Below the pieces are notes generated by a model. The model was not told where the DNA came from. It did not search any database and worked only from the letters and a program-made list of their open reading frames with translations. Made by a program: the position numbers and the translations under genes. Of a DNA stretch of 64,000 bases, positions 1 to 8,497 are shown one piece after another (the stretch's first letter is position 1; each line of letters opens with the position of its first letter). The DNA is from Bradyrhizobium betae (GTDB lineage: Bacteria; Pseudomonadota; Alphaproteobacteria; Rhizobiales; Xanthobacteraceae), in the NCBI RefSeq assembly GCF_008932115.1, contig NZ_CP044543.1:6206501-6270500 (forward strand). Direction: 5' to 3'.

Positions 1-523
1 CGTTCGGATGGTTCTTCAGGAGATATTGCGCGTAGATCCGGCCTTCGACGAGGTAGGAGGGGTTGAAGCCCATGGTCCAGGGAAAGTTCTTCGGATCGGT
101 GAAGCGCGCCGCGCCCGTCGCCGCGAAGAGTTGCGGGACCTTCTTGGCGTTGAGATATTTCTGCACGGCGACGTTTGGCGCCGTGCCGATGATCTGAAAG
201 GTCAGCAGCACCTCGTCGCTCTCGACCAGCCTGCGGGTCTGCTCCACGGTCTTCGGCGGCGAATAGGCGTCGTCATACTGGATCAGCTCGATCTTGCGGC
301 CGTTCACGCCGCCCTCGTCGTTGATCATCTTCATGTAGGCAGCCTGGGTCTTGCCGATCACGGCATAGGCCGATGCCGGACCGCTGAGCGGCACGGTCTG
401 GCCGACCTTGATCTGGGCGTCGGAGGCGCCAGGATCGTATTTCTTCTGGGCCTGGGCGGCCGGGATCGACAGCGCGAGAACCAGCGCGGAGGCCGCAGCG
501 CATTTGAGAAGTGCTTTTTTCAT
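1..523 (-). CDS. Branched-chain amino acid-type ABC transporter substrate-binding protein (3' part outside window)
   Basis: Periplasmic binding protein of the LivK/Peripla_BP_6 type; only the N-terminal ~174 residues are in the window. After a lysine-containing signal peptide (MKKALLKCAAASALVLALS) the mature part has the family pattern 'IKVGQTVPLSGPAS' and later 'DEGGVNGRKIELI'. I chose the ATG at 521-523 because AGGA lies about 7 bases upstream; the in-frame ATG at 527-529 leaves no room for it. It is the last visible gene of a minus-strand set headed by the IclR regulator, after the TctC-like gene (22-base gap). No permease or ATPase gene is visible beside it. The ligand cannot be read from sequence; an organic or aromatic acid is possible given the neighbours (inference). 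Confidence 0.85.
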   Translation of the reverse strand, partial: MKKALLKCAAASALVLALSIPAAQAQKKYDPGASDAQIKVGQTVPLSGPASAYAVIGKTQAAYMKMINDEGGVNGRKIELIQYDDAYSPPKTVEQTRRLVESDEVLLTFQIIGTAPNVAVQKYLNAKKVPQLFAATGAARFTDPKNFPWTMGFNPSYLVEGRIYAQYLLKNHPN

Positions 524-545
524 ATCCATTTCCTGCTCGTTACGG

Positions 546-1532
546 TCATTCGCCCTTGAGGCCGGCCTCGCGGATCAGCCCGGCCCATTTCTGCGTCTCG
601 CTGTCGATGAACTGGCCGAATTCGGCGGCGCTGCCGGCGCGTACCTCGAGGCCCTGGGCGGTCAGCCTGTCCTTGATCGCGGGCACGGCGAGCGCGCGCA
701 GAATCTCGTCCTGCAGCTTGTCGACGGTCGCGCGCGGCGTCGTCGATGGCACCATGAAGCCGTACCAGCCGGCGGCAGCCACATTGGGAAAGCCCTGCTC
801 GCGCAGGGTTGGCGCCTGCGGGTAGAGCGCGCTGCGCTCGGGTGAGGCGACGCCAAGCACGATGAACTTGCCGCTCTGGATATAGGGCAGCGCGGTCGGC
901 AGCGCCGTCAGCGTGGCGTCGACGCGCCCGGCGAGCAGCTCGGTGTAGGAGGCCGCGTCGCCGCGGAAGGGGATGTTGAGGCCCTTGACGCCGGCATCCC
1001 GGAACAGGAGCTCGCCGGCGAGATGCGGCTGCGAGCCGGCGCCGGGCGAGGCGAAGGTGAGGCCGTCCGTTTTCGATTTGCCGTAGGCGATCAGCTCCGG
1101 CAATGTCTTGAACGGCGCATCGGCGCTGATGATCAGGAACAGCGGCGCGATCACGGCCATCGCGACCGGCTGGAGATCCTTGCGGTCGTATGTCAGCTTG
1201 CCAAACAGAGCTTCCGCAGTGGCATAGGGCGCGGCGACGTAGAGGATCGTATAACCATCGCCAGGCGCATGCGCGACGAGATCGTTCGCAATGCGCGTGC
1301 CCGCGCCCGGCTTGTTTTCGACGATGAACTGCTGATGAAGGCTGCGGCCGAACTCTTCAGCCAGCAGGCGGAGCGAGATGTCATTGGAGCCGCCGGGCCC
1401 GTAGGGCGAGATCAGCCGCACCATGCGCGACGGCCAGGCGTCCTCGGCGCGCGCCGTCAGGCCCGGGCCGGCGGCAAGCCCGCCTGCGAGTGTGCCCAGC
1501 AGGGTTCGGCGTGTGACCTTGAATGATGCCAC
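546..1532 (-). CDS. Bug/TctC-family tripartite tricarboxylate transporter substrate-binding protein
   Basis: Periplasmic receptor of the Bug (TctC) family, 328 aa, the usual length. The N-terminus has twin arginines (residues 8-9, 'TRRTLLGTLAGG') and an Ala-rich cleavage region ending TARAE, consistent with Tat or Sec export. Mature landmarks are 'WPSRMVRLISPYGPGG', 'IVENKPGAG' and 'LLAGRVDATLTALP'. Family members bind carboxylates and feed TctAB permeases, but no tctA/tctB is adjacent, so this is an orphan receptor, as is common in rhizobia and Bordetella. It sits 39 bases after the CoA-transferase gene on the same strand, so co-transcription and binding of the carboxylate activated by that enzyme are likely (inference). 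Confidence 0.9.
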   Translation of the reverse strand: MASFKVTRRTLLGTLAGGLAAGPGLTARAEDAWPSRMVRLISPYGPGGSNDISLRLLAEEFGRSLHQQFIVENKPGAGTRIANDLVAHAPGDGYTILYVAAPYATAEALFGKLTYDRKDLQPVAMAVIAPLFLIISADAPFKTLPELIAYGKSKTDGLTFASPGAGSQPHLAGELLFRDAGVKGLNIPFRGDAASYTELLAGRVDATLTALPTALPYIQSGKFIVLGVASPERSALYPQAPTLREQGFPNVAAAGWYGFMVPSTTPRATVDKLQDEILRALAVPAIKDRLTAQGLEVRAGSAAEFGQFIDSETQKWAGLIREAGLKGE

Positions 1533-1571
1533 TGTTCTCTTCCTCCCTTTTGTTATTGTCTTGTTTCGACG

Positions 1572-2768
1572 TCAGATCACCTTTCGCTCGGTGAGCTGTT
1601 CGATCTCCCGGTCCGAGAGGCCCAGCCAATCCCGGAAGACCTCGCGATTGTCCTGGCCGATGTCGCCGGCGGCGTGACGTAGTCGCGCGGGGTCGACGGC
1701 GAAGCGCGGAACGACGTTGGTCATGGCGACGGTGCCGAAATCCTTGTCCGCGACGCGCGTGATGACCTTGCGCGTCACCACTTGCGGATCGCTCGCGATC
1801 TGGTCGATCGCATAGATCGGTGCGAGCGTGCCCTGCGCGGCATTGAATTTGGCGAGGACCTCGTCGAGGGGATGCGCCGCACACCAGGCGGCGAAGACGT
1901 CGTTGAGCTCGCCGGCGTGCGCGACGCGCTGGTCGTTGGTGGCGAAGCGCGGATCGTCGATGAGATCGGGCCGTCCGATCGCCCGGCAGTTCGCCGCATA
2001 GAGTGCGTTGGTCGATCCTGCGAGCGTCACCCAGTGATTGTCGCTGGTCCGAAACACGGCGGCCGGGGCCGAATAGCCGTTGGCGTTGCCGATGCGGCCG
2101 CGAACGGAGCCGAGCTGGTCGTGCTCGATGGCGAGGACGTCGAGCAGCCGGAAGACGGCTTCGGTCAGCGCGAGGTCGATCTCCTCGCCGGGCGCATCCG
2201 GGTCACGTGCCCGCTTCCACAGCGCCGCGAGCACGCCGACGGCGCCGAACAGGCCGCCGATCGAATCCCCGATCGGGTAACCGGGGTGGGTCGGTTCGCC
2301 GTCGCTCTCACCGGTGATGTAGGTGAGCCCGCCCATGGCCTCGAAAATGCGGGCGAAGCCGGGTCGGTCGCGGTAAGGCCCATCCTGCCCGAAGGCGGTG
2401 GCGCGCAGAATCACGAGGCGCGGCTGGATCGACCACAGCACCTCTTTGGAAAGGCCCCAGCGATCGAGCGTTCCCGGACGGAAATTCTCGACCAGCACGT
2501 CGAAACGCGGGAGCAGCTGCTTGAAGAGCGCAAGTCCGTCCGGTGTGCGCAGATCGAGGGTGGCAAACTTCTTGTTGCGGTTGGCGGCTTTCCACCACAG
2601 CGGCTTGCCGTCCTTGAACGGCGGAAACGATCGCACGCCGTCGCCATGTCCGGGCATCTCGATCTTGAGCACCTCGGCGCCGTAGTCGGCCAGCAATGTT
2701 GCGGCAAACGGCGCGGCGATGATCGTCGCGATGTCGAGAACCTTCAATCCGTCGAGCGGACCAGCCAT
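1572..2768 (-). CDS. CaiB/BaiF family (class III) CoA-transferase
   Basis: Cytoplasmic class III CoA-transferase, 398 aa, moving CoA between organic acids. It opens with the typical 'MAGPLDGLKVLDI', followed by 'ADYGAEVLKIEMPGHGD' and 'NRNKKFATLDL'. The probable catalytic Asp is D168 in 'PIGDSIGG', matching Asp169 of formyl-CoA transferase. The gene begins 17 bases after the IclR gene stop and precedes two periplasmic binding proteins, which suggests uptake and CoA activation of one carboxylate under IclR control. The substrate pair is unknown; the family includes formyl/oxalate, carnitine, succinyl/mesaconate and bile-acid enzymes, and nothing visible separates these. Confidence 0.92.
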   Translation of the reverse strand: MAGPLDGLKVLDIATIIAAPFAATLLADYGAEVLKIEMPGHGDGVRSFPPFKDGKPLWWKAANRNKKFATLDLRTPDGLALFKQLLPRFDVLVENFRPGTLDRWGLSKEVLWSIQPRLVILRATAFGQDGPYRDRPGFARIFEAMGGLTYITGESDGEPTHPGYPIGDSIGGLFGAVGVLAALWKRARDPDAPGEEIDLALTEAVFRLLDVLAIEHDQLGSVRGRIGNANGYSAPAAVFRTSDNHWVTLAGSTNALYAANCRAIGRPDLIDDPRFATNDQRVAHAGELNDVFAAWCAAHPLDEVLAKFNAAQGTLAPIYAIDQIASDPQVVTRKVITRVADKDFGTVAMTNVVPRFAVDPARLRHAAGDIGQDNREVFRDWLGLSDREIEQLTERKVI

Positions 2769-2785
2769 GGCATTTCCTTGGATCC

Positions 2786-3658
2786 CTATGATTTTCTTTG
2801 TTGTTTACGCAGTGGCATCGCGGGTGCCGCTTGCTTGACGACGGCGCGGATGCTGTCGGCCAGCGCCACGATGCGCGGGCCGATCTCGCTCTCCAACTGG
2901 CCCGGCTGGAGCCGGAACGCGGGGATGCCGCAATTGATGGAGAACGACCGCTTCGTCTCGCTGGTGTGAAACAGCGGCGCGGCGACTGCGTGGATCGAGG
3001 CCATGTACTCGCCCCAGCAGGTGCAGAAGCCGCGGCTCGTGGATTGCACGATCCCCGCGCGGAATCTGTCGCGGAACGCCGACCATAGTTCGGCGTCGTC
3101 GGCCTCGATGCGCCTTTCGAGCAAGGCGGAATCGGCCGGCGGCAGGGTTGCGGCCGCGGCACGGCCCATCGCGGTCATCACCACGGGGATGGGCATGCCG
3201 ATATCGGGGACGTGCGGGCCGACGTCGCCGGAGCGCGCGGTCTCGACATAAATCATCGATGTGCCGTCGAGCAGGCCGATCGAGACCGTGCCGCGCACGC
3301 TCTGCGCCAGTTCCTGCATCATCGGGCGCGCGACCTGTCGGAAGGGCATGTCGGCGAGCAGCGGATGGGCCATGCGTAGCGCATGGGCGCCGACGCGATA
3401 TTTCGCGCGCTCGGATTCGTAAGTGAGGTAGCCGAGCTCGGCCAGCGTATGCGTCAGTCGCGCCACCGTCGGTCGCGGAATCCCCGTGAGCGTCGACAGC
3501 TCCATGTTGCCGAGCAGCGTCGTCCCGGCTTTGAAGGCTTCGAGCACCACGAGGCCTTTTGCGAGTGTCGATGCGAAGGCGGCGTCATCGGCGCTCGACG
3601 CCAGCACCGTGGCGGCGGAGGAGGAGGCATGGGGCGGTTTGGACGCGGTCTGAGCCAT
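2786..3658 (-). CDS. IclR family transcriptional regulator
   Basis: 290-aa IclR-type regulator. The winged helix-turn-helix lies at about residues 25-85 ('STLTGIPRPTVARLTHTLAELGYL'), followed by the GAF-like effector domain with 'VSIGLLDGTSMIYVETARS' and the C-terminal 'NCGIPAFRLQPGQLESEIGPRI'. It is the first gene of the minus-strand set with the CoA-transferase and binding proteins, so it probably controls its own operon. The upstream gap contains GTCCA/TGGAC repeats that could be its operator (see 3664-3734). Effector unknown. The first ~20 residues are low-complexity Ala/Ser and the start could be slightly downstream. Confidence 0.93.
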   Translation of the reverse strand: MAQTASKPPHASSSAATVLASSADDAAFASTLAKGLVVLEAFKAGTTLLGNMELSTLTGIPRPTVARLTHTLAELGYLTYESERAKYRVGAHALRMAHPLLADMPFRQVARPMMQELAQSVRGTVSIGLLDGTSMIYVETARSGDVGPHVPDIGMPIPVVMTAMGRAAAATLPPADSALLERRIEADDAELWSAFRDRFRAGIVQSTSRGFCTCWGEYMASIHAVAAPLFHTSETKRSFSINCGIPAFRLQPGQLESEIGPRIVALADSIRAVVKQAAPAMPLRKQQRKS

Positions 3659-3663
3659 CCACG

Positions 3664-3734
3664 ATTAATGGACCGGCAGGCACCGTCTGTCCAATAGATT
3701 CAGGAAATGCGCTTGTATCGTCCAATATGTGGAC
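3664..3734. promoter_or_regulatory. Candidate IclR operator: repeated GTCCA/TGGAC motifs
   Basis: The gap between the IclR gene and the divergent membrane protein gene contains the palindrome GTCCA-ATATG-TGGAC (3720-3734) plus a second inverted pair, TGGAC at 3669-3673 and GTCCA at 3690-3694. The segment TGTCCAATA recurs at 3689-3697 and, with one change, at 3719-3727. IclR proteins bind short palindromes near their own promoters, so this is a reasonable operator. Assignment is by position and symmetry only. Confidence 0.4.
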
Positions 3735-3867
3735 AAAGCCGCGTATCTCCGGCGCAGACAAAAGATGCGCGCAGAGCGCCCCGCACACAGAATTTTGTCG
3801 TGATTGCATGGCCTGTTGTGACAGGATTATTACGAAGACGTGTCACATCGATTACACGGAGCGATTC

Positions 3868-4710
3868 ATGTTGCAGTGGCAGGCGCGATCCAATCCCCTC
3901 GCATGGTGGTGGGGGTCGCTGACGCTTGTCAGCAACGTCAACATCCTGGTCTGGTTCATGCTGTACCGGGAGTTCTACCAGCCGGTCGGCGGCAACTTCG
4001 CCGTGCCGTCGGGGATGGGCGTGATGCTGGTGCTCTGCGCAGGTTACGTCTTCGGCTGCGCCTTCCGTTCGTTCCTGCCGCGTGCTGACGTGCAGCGCAT
4101 CTGCCTGTTCGACACCTGGCTCTCCAGCGTGTTCGTCGGTCGCACCGTGGCGACCGTCGCCGAAGTCTGTTTCGCCGCGCAATGGGCCATCATCCTGTAT
4201 CAGCTCGGCAGCATGGCCGGTGCCGAGACCACGGTGAATATCGCGCTCGTGATCGTGCCCGTGATCATCATCGCGGAGTGCTTCTCCTGGTACGCGGTCG
4301 TGACCACCAACTATCTCTACAACGCGATCGAGAATTCGCTGTGGGCGGTGACCTTCTTCCTCGTCGGGATCGCGCTGTGCCGCCTGATGCCGGAATTCCA
4401 GGGGCCGGTGCGCTGGGCGCTGATCGCGGGGATCTTCGGCATCGCCTGCTTCCTCGCCTTCCTCGTCACCGTCGACGTGCCGATGTATCTGAGCCGCTGG
4501 CGGGCAGGGCATGCCGAGGGCGGTAGATTTTTGGGCTTCCTCGAAGGCCTGCATGACGTCTCGACGCGCTGGGTGGTGACCCACGACATCGCGCACTGGA
4601 AGGGCGAGTTGACCTGGATGTTCCTGTATTTCAGCGCCGCGGTGTGGTCGAGCCTTGCGCTTTGCGCGCTCTACGCCATGGAAGGCTATCTCACGCGTTA
4701 CTTGGCCTAA
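3868..4710 (+). CDS. Polytopic membrane protein of unknown function
   Basis: 280-aa integral membrane protein, not recognised as a named family. About seven hydrophobic segments are visible, for example 'WWGSLTLVSNVNILVWFML', 'MGVMLVLCAGYVFGCAF', 'TVNIALVIVPVIIIAE', 'LWAVTFFLVGIALC' and a C-terminal 'WMFLYFSAAVWSSLALC'. The ATG at 3868 is chosen because GGAG stands six bases upstream and the protein starts with a short polar head before the first helix; the frame is open further upstream but lacks such a site. It is divergent from the IclR gene and convergent with the binding protein at 4714. A role with either catabolic set is possible but unsupported. Confidence 0.8.
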   Translation: MLQWQARSNPLAWWWGSLTLVSNVNILVWFMLYREFYQPVGGNFAVPSGMGVMLVLCAGYVFGCAFRSFLPRADVQRICLFDTWLSSVFVGRTVATVAEVCFAAQWAIILYQLGSMAGAETTVNIALVIVPVIIIAECFSWYAVVTTNYLYNAIENSLWAVTFFLVGIALCRLMPEFQGPVRWALIAGIFGIACFLAFLVTVDVPMYLSRWRAGHAEGGRFLGFLEGLHDVSTRWVVTHDIAHWKGELTWMFLYFSAAVWSSLALCALYAMEGYLTRYLA

Positions 4711-4713
4711 CCA

Positions 4714-5925
4714 TCATTTGCCGATCAGGCTGCACTTGCTGCGGTCGAGCGGACGGAACGCCTGGTCGGGCGGGATGGTCGCGACCAGCTTGACGAAATC
4801 CCAGGGACCTCTGGACTCTTCCGGCGTCTTGACCTGCACCAGATAGAGATCGTGCACCATGCGCTGGTCCTCGCGGATGCGGCCGTTGGTGGTGTAGGCA
4901 TCCGACACCGGCGTCGCCTTCATCTTCGCCATCACGGCCGCGCTGTCGTCCGAGTCGGTGTCCTTGACGGCCTGCAGATAGTGGCGCACGGCGGAATAGA
5001 CGCCGGCCTGGATCTGCGACGGCATCGCCTTGCGTCGGGCATAGAATGCGTCGGAGAATTTCCGAGCCGCCGGCGAGACGTCCTCGAAGAACGAGGTGAC
5101 GATGAGATCGCCGCGCGTGGCCTTCAGCCCGACCGCCTCGACATCGACATTCTGGAACGACATCGGCACGATCTTCATGCCCTGCGCGGCGAGACCGAAT
5201 TCCTCAGCCTGCTTGATCGCGGTGGCGTTGTCACCGGCGACATTGATCGCGAGGATCTTGGCGCCCGAGGACTGCGCCTGGAGCAGGAACGAGCTGTAGT
5301 CGGGCGTACCGAGCTGCGCCTTGACGCCGCCCGCGACCTTGCCGCCGAGTTCAGTGATACGGGCGCGCGCGGTTGCCTCGATCGAATGGCCGAAGGCATA
5401 GTCGCCGGTGATGAAGAACCACGGTTCCTTGCTGGTCTGCATGATGCCGGAGACGACCGCGGTCGCGGTGGAATAGGCGTCCTGGGTCCATTGCACGCTG
5501 GTCGGCGCGCAGGCTTCGTCGGTGAGCTGGTTGGCGCCGGCACCGGAGACGAGGAAGACCTTGCCGTTGCCGCGCACCAGTTCCTGCACCGCGAGCGCCG
5601 CGCCGGAACTGCCGCCGTCCGCGATCGCCTGCACGCCGTCGCTGAACCATTTGCGGGCGAGCGATGCGGCGAGGTCCGGCTTGTTCTGGTGATCGGCCTG
5701 CAGGATCTCGATCGGCTTGCCGTTGATCTTGCCGCCGAACTCCTCCGCCGCCATCCGCGCCGCCTCGAACGAGCCCGGGCCCATGGCGGTCGCGAAAATG
5801 CCGTTCATGTCGGTGAGGACGCCGATGCGGATGGCATCGCCCTTGATCTCGGCGCGCGCGGCGGTGCTGGCGAGCGCCAGCGTGACCAGCAGGATGGCGG
5901 TCGATGCAGTGCGGAGTGTGGCCAT
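4714..5925 (-). CDS. ABC transporter substrate-binding protein (branched-chain amino acid/urea type)
   Basis: 403-aa periplasmic binding protein of the Peripla_BP_6 class with a cleavable signal ('ILLVTLALASTAARA'). Mature landmarks are 'IRIGVLTDMNGIFATAMGPG', 'ILQADHQNKPDLAASLARKW', 'WFFITGDYAFGHSIE' and a C-terminal 'SRGPWDFVKLVATI'. It is the last gene of the IclR > monooxygenase > FAH-hydrolase > binding-protein set, 46 bases after the FAH gene, so it most likely captures the aromatic or related substrate handled by these enzymes (inference). No permease or ATPase genes adjoin. It is clearly paralogous to the damaged binding protein at 37.6-38.8 kb; both carry 'ADHQNKPD'. Confidence 0.9.
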   Translation of the reverse strand: MATLRTASTAILLVTLALASTAARAEIKGDAIRIGVLTDMNGIFATAMGPGSFEAARMAAEEFGGKINGKPIEILQADHQNKPDLAASLARKWFSDGVQAIADGGSSGAALAVQELVRGNGKVFLVSGAGANQLTDEACAPTSVQWTQDAYSTATAVVSGIMQTSKEPWFFITGDYAFGHSIEATARARITELGGKVAGGVKAQLGTPDYSSFLLQAQSSGAKILAINVAGDNATAIKQAEEFGLAAQGMKIVPMSFQNVDVEAVGLKATRGDLIVTSFFEDVSPAARKFSDAFYARRKAMPSQIQAGVYSAVRHYLQAVKDTDSDDSAAVMAKMKATPVSDAYTTNGRIREDQRMVHDLYLVQVKTPEESRGPWDFVKLVATIPPDQAFRPLDRSKCSLIGK

Positions 5926-5971
5926 GGCGTTTCCCGATTTTGTTGTCGTTGCGATTGATCGGCGTCGAAGG

Positions 5972-6823
5972 TCAGGCCGTCTCGGCGATGACCTTGTTGC
6001 GCAGGATTCCGATGCCGGAGATTTCGACCTCGACGGTGTCGCCGGGGCGCATCCACAGCGGCGGCGTGCGCTTGGCGCCGACCCCGCCCGGCGTCCCTGT
6101 CACGATGACGTCGCCGGGGACGAGCGGGCAGATCGTCGAGATGTAGGCGATCAGCTCGGGGATGGCGGTGATCAGGAGGTCCGTGGTGGTGTCCTGCACC
6201 ACGGTGCCGTTGAGCCGCGTCTGCAAGGTGAGCTTTGACGGATCGGGGATCTCGTCCGCCGTTACCAGCCATGGACCGAAGCTGCCGCTCTCCGCAAAAG
6301 TCTTGCCGGAGAGGAACTGGCTGGTGTGGCGCTGCCAGTCGCGGATGCTGCCTTCATTGTAGCAGGAATAGCCGGCGATATGCTCAAGCGCACGGCCTGC
6401 CGGGATGTGGCGGCCTTCCTTGCCGATGACGAGCGCCAGCTCGCCTTCATAATCGAAATCGTCGCTCACTTTCGGCTTCACGATCGGCTGGAGGTGGCCG
6501 ACCTGGCTGCAGGGAAAGCGGACGAACAGCGCCGGCTTCTCGGTGACGGTGCGTCCGGTTTCGGCGACGTGGTCGCGATAGTTGAGGCCAACGCAGATGA
6601 TCTTGCCGGGATCGGGGATGACAGGTGCGAAGGCGATCTTGTCGAGTGCGTGATCCGGGGCCGTGGACGCGACTAGCCTGGCCGCCTCGGCAACGCGGCC
6701 AGATTCGAGCAACTGCCGCAGTGTGGTGCAGGGCGCCATGCGCGTGCCGAGATCGACTACGCCGTCGTCCTTGACGGCTCCGAAGGAGGCGCGTCCGCCG
6801 GCGATGAAAGAGAGCAGCTTCAT
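5972..6823 (-). CDS. Fumarylacetoacetate hydrolase (FAH) family protein
   Basis: 283-aa member of the FAH superfamily, cytoplasmic metal-dependent C-C bond hydrolases and decarboxylases. Landmarks: 'KIICVGLNYRDHVAETG' (about residues 74-90) and the metal-binding 'FDYEGELALVIGK' (about 123-135), with 'GDVIVTGTPGGVG' near the C-terminus. The start at 6823 (MKLLSFIAGG) has AGGAC just upstream; the frame stays open for 41 more codons but that would run into the monooxygenase gene. Between a flavin hydroxylase and a binding protein, it fits hydrolysis of a ring-cleavage product (fumarylpyruvate/acylpyruvate-type) or a 4-oxalocrotonate-pathway step. Exact substrate unknown. Confidence 0.9.
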   Translation of the reverse strand: MKLLSFIAGGRASFGAVKDDGVVDLGTRMAPCTTLRQLLESGRVAEAARLVASTAPDHALDKIAFAPVIPDPGKIICVGLNYRDHVAETGRTVTEKPALFVRFPCSQVGHLQPIVKPKVSDDFDYEGELALVIGKEGRHIPAGRALEHIAGYSCYNEGSIRDWQRHTSQFLSGKTFAESGSFGPWLVTADEIPDPSKLTLQTRLNGTVVQDTTTDLLITAIPELIAYISTICPLVPGDVIVTGTPGGVGAKRTPPLWMRPGDTVEVEISGIGILRNKVIAETA

Positions 6824-6842
6824 GAGATGTCCTGGTGTTCGG

Positions 6843-8354
6843 TCAGGCCGCGGACGGCGCTTGGTTTGAAGAAATCTGGGTTGGAGGCGAGATGGCGGCG
6901 ATGAGCCGGTCGAGATCGGTGTCATCGTGCGCGGTGCCGCGGACATAACGGTCGGGGCGAACCAGCGCGGCGATGATGCCGTGCGCGCGCAGCCAGGGTC
7001 CGACGCCGTCGGCGTCGTCGGCGGCCAGGATCTTGATTCCTGCCCGCGGAACAGCGTGACGCGCGGCGCTGTCGATGAGCAGCACGTGGTCGTAGCCGAT
7101 CGCGTCGTCGCCGCGGCGGCCGTCCTTCATGTCGAATTGCGGCGCGAGATGGCCGGCCAATCGCAGATCGCCGAGCGCGAGCCCGGGGCCGAGCAGGGGC
7201 TTTTTTACCTCGAGCTTGACCGGCGCATTCTCGCGGGCTTGCCCGGCGGCAAGGCCGGCCTCGATCGCCTTGGTGTTGATGACGCCGCCCAGACGGATGG
7301 CGAGTTCGATGAACTCGCGCACATGCGGCTGGCGCTCGCTTTGATAGGTATCGAGCAGGTCAGGCGAGGCGCCGTCGCGGATGATCGCGGCCAGCTTCCA
7401 GGCAAGGTTGGCGGCATCGCGGATGCCGGCGCACATGCCCTGGCCGAGGAAAGGCGGGGTCTGGTGCGCGGAATCGCCCGCCAGCAACAGCCGTTCATCT
7501 CGCCACTGCTGCGCGATGACGGAATGAAACGTGTAGACCGCGGCGCGCTCGATCTCGGCATCGTCGGGGGTGATCCAGCGCGACAGCAGCTCCCAGACCC
7601 GGGCCGGCTGCGCCACCTCCTGGGAGTCCTCATTGGGGAGGACCGTGATCTCCCAGCGCCGCCGCGTGCCGGTGCCGCGGACATAGGTCGCCGGCCGCCC
7701 GGGATCGCAATGCTGGAGACTGTAGTCGCCGAGATCGTCGCGCGCGCGCTTGAGCAGCACGTCGATCACCAGCCAGCGCTCGTGAAAGCCGAGATCGTCC
7801 ATGCCGGAGCCGATGAAGCGGCGGACCAGCGAGCGGGCGCCGTCGCAGCCGATGACATAGGCCGCGCTGACCTCGCTGAGCTTGCCGCTCGAGAGGTCCT
7901 CGTAGCGGACGCGCACGCCGGTCTCGTCCTGGTCCAGCGCGAACACGTCGCAGCGATTGCGCAAGGTAACATGCGACCAGCGCGAAAGGCCGGCGATCAG
8001 GACGTCCTCCAGGTCGGGCTGGTGAAAGCGATAGCTGAGATTCCATCCCATCGGCGTCAGCGTCTGCGGCCGTGACCAGTCCAGCAGCATCCGGCCGTCC
8101 GCGTCGAGGAACAGCATGCCGGGGCTGAGGATGACATGCGGCAGGACGGCGTCGGCCAGGCCAATGGTCTGGAACACGCGCATGCATTCGTCGTCGAAAT
8201 GCACCGCGCGCGGCAAATGATACGTCCGCGCCTCGCGCTCCAGCACCAGGGTCCGCACGCCGCAGAGGCCGAGCAGGTTGGCCAGCGTGGCGCCGACCGG
8301 GCCTCGGCCGACGATGACGACATCAAACTCTTCGGGGACGGATTTATCTTGCAT
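6843..8354 (-). CDS. MhpA-like FAD-dependent aromatic monooxygenase
   Basis: 503-aa class A flavoprotein hydroxylase, best likened to MhpA (3-(3-hydroxyphenyl)propionate hydroxylase). The N-terminal dinucleotide fold has 'VGRGPVG' (residues 15-21), the DG motif is 'IGCDGARSLV' (D171-G172) and the GD motif is 'LLLAGDSAHQTPPFLGQGM' (G293-D294). The Gly-Arg-Gly in the first motif replaces the usual GAG. It would add a hydroxyl to a phenolic ring using NAD(P)H and O2, giving a catechol-type substrate for the divergent extradiol dioxygenase. The FAH gene follows after 19 bases. The regulator is probably the IclR protein upstream, separated by a 143-base gap with a repeat. Confidence 0.9.
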   Translation of the reverse strand: MQDKSVPEEFDVVIVGRGPVGATLANLLGLCGVRTLVLEREARTYHLPRAVHFDDECMRVFQTIGLADAVLPHVILSPGMLFLDADGRMLLDWSRPQTLTPMGWNLSYRFHQPDLEDVLIAGLSRWSHVTLRNRCDVFALDQDETGVRVRYEDLSSGKLSEVSAAYVIGCDGARSLVRRFIGSGMDDLGFHERWLVIDVLLKRARDDLGDYSLQHCDPGRPATYVRGTGTRRRWEITVLPNEDSQEVAQPARVWELLSRWITPDDAEIERAAVYTFHSVIAQQWRDERLLLAGDSAHQTPPFLGQGMCAGIRDAANLAWKLAAIIRDGASPDLLDTYQSERQPHVREFIELAIRLGGVINTKAIEAGLAAGQARENAPVKLEVKKPLLGPGLALGDLRLAGHLAPQFDMKDGRRGDDAIGYDHVLLIDSAARHAVPRAGIKILAADDADGVGPWLRAHGIIAALVRPDRYVRGTAHDDTDLDRLIAAISPPTQISSNQAPSAA

Positions 8355-8430
8355 GGGGCTATCTCTTCCCCAAGCCGCGCCGCAGCATCAACGCCGCCGC
8401 GCCAAGTGTCCGCCCAGCGGACGCTCCCGC

Positions 8431-8461
8431 CGTCATGGCCGGGTCAAGCCCGGGCATGACG
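8431..8461. repeat. Short palindromic repeat (CGTCATG...CATGACG)
   Basis: Imperfect palindrome: CGTCATGGCCGGG at 8431-8443, TCAAG loop, then CCCGGGCATGACG to 8461. The same core recurs as the larger inverted repeat at 30409-30494. It lies between the IclR and monooxygenase genes on the minus strand, where the hairpin may affect transcription or mRNA stability (inference). Confidence 0.75.
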
Positions 8462-8497
8462 AAGTGGAGGTGTCAGCGCAAAAGGCCAATCACGCCG

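Noticed and set aside
3559..3867. Upstream extension of the membrane protein frame at 3868
   Set aside because: The extra ~100 codons overlap the divergent IclR gene and promoter region; a GGAG site marks the start at 3868.
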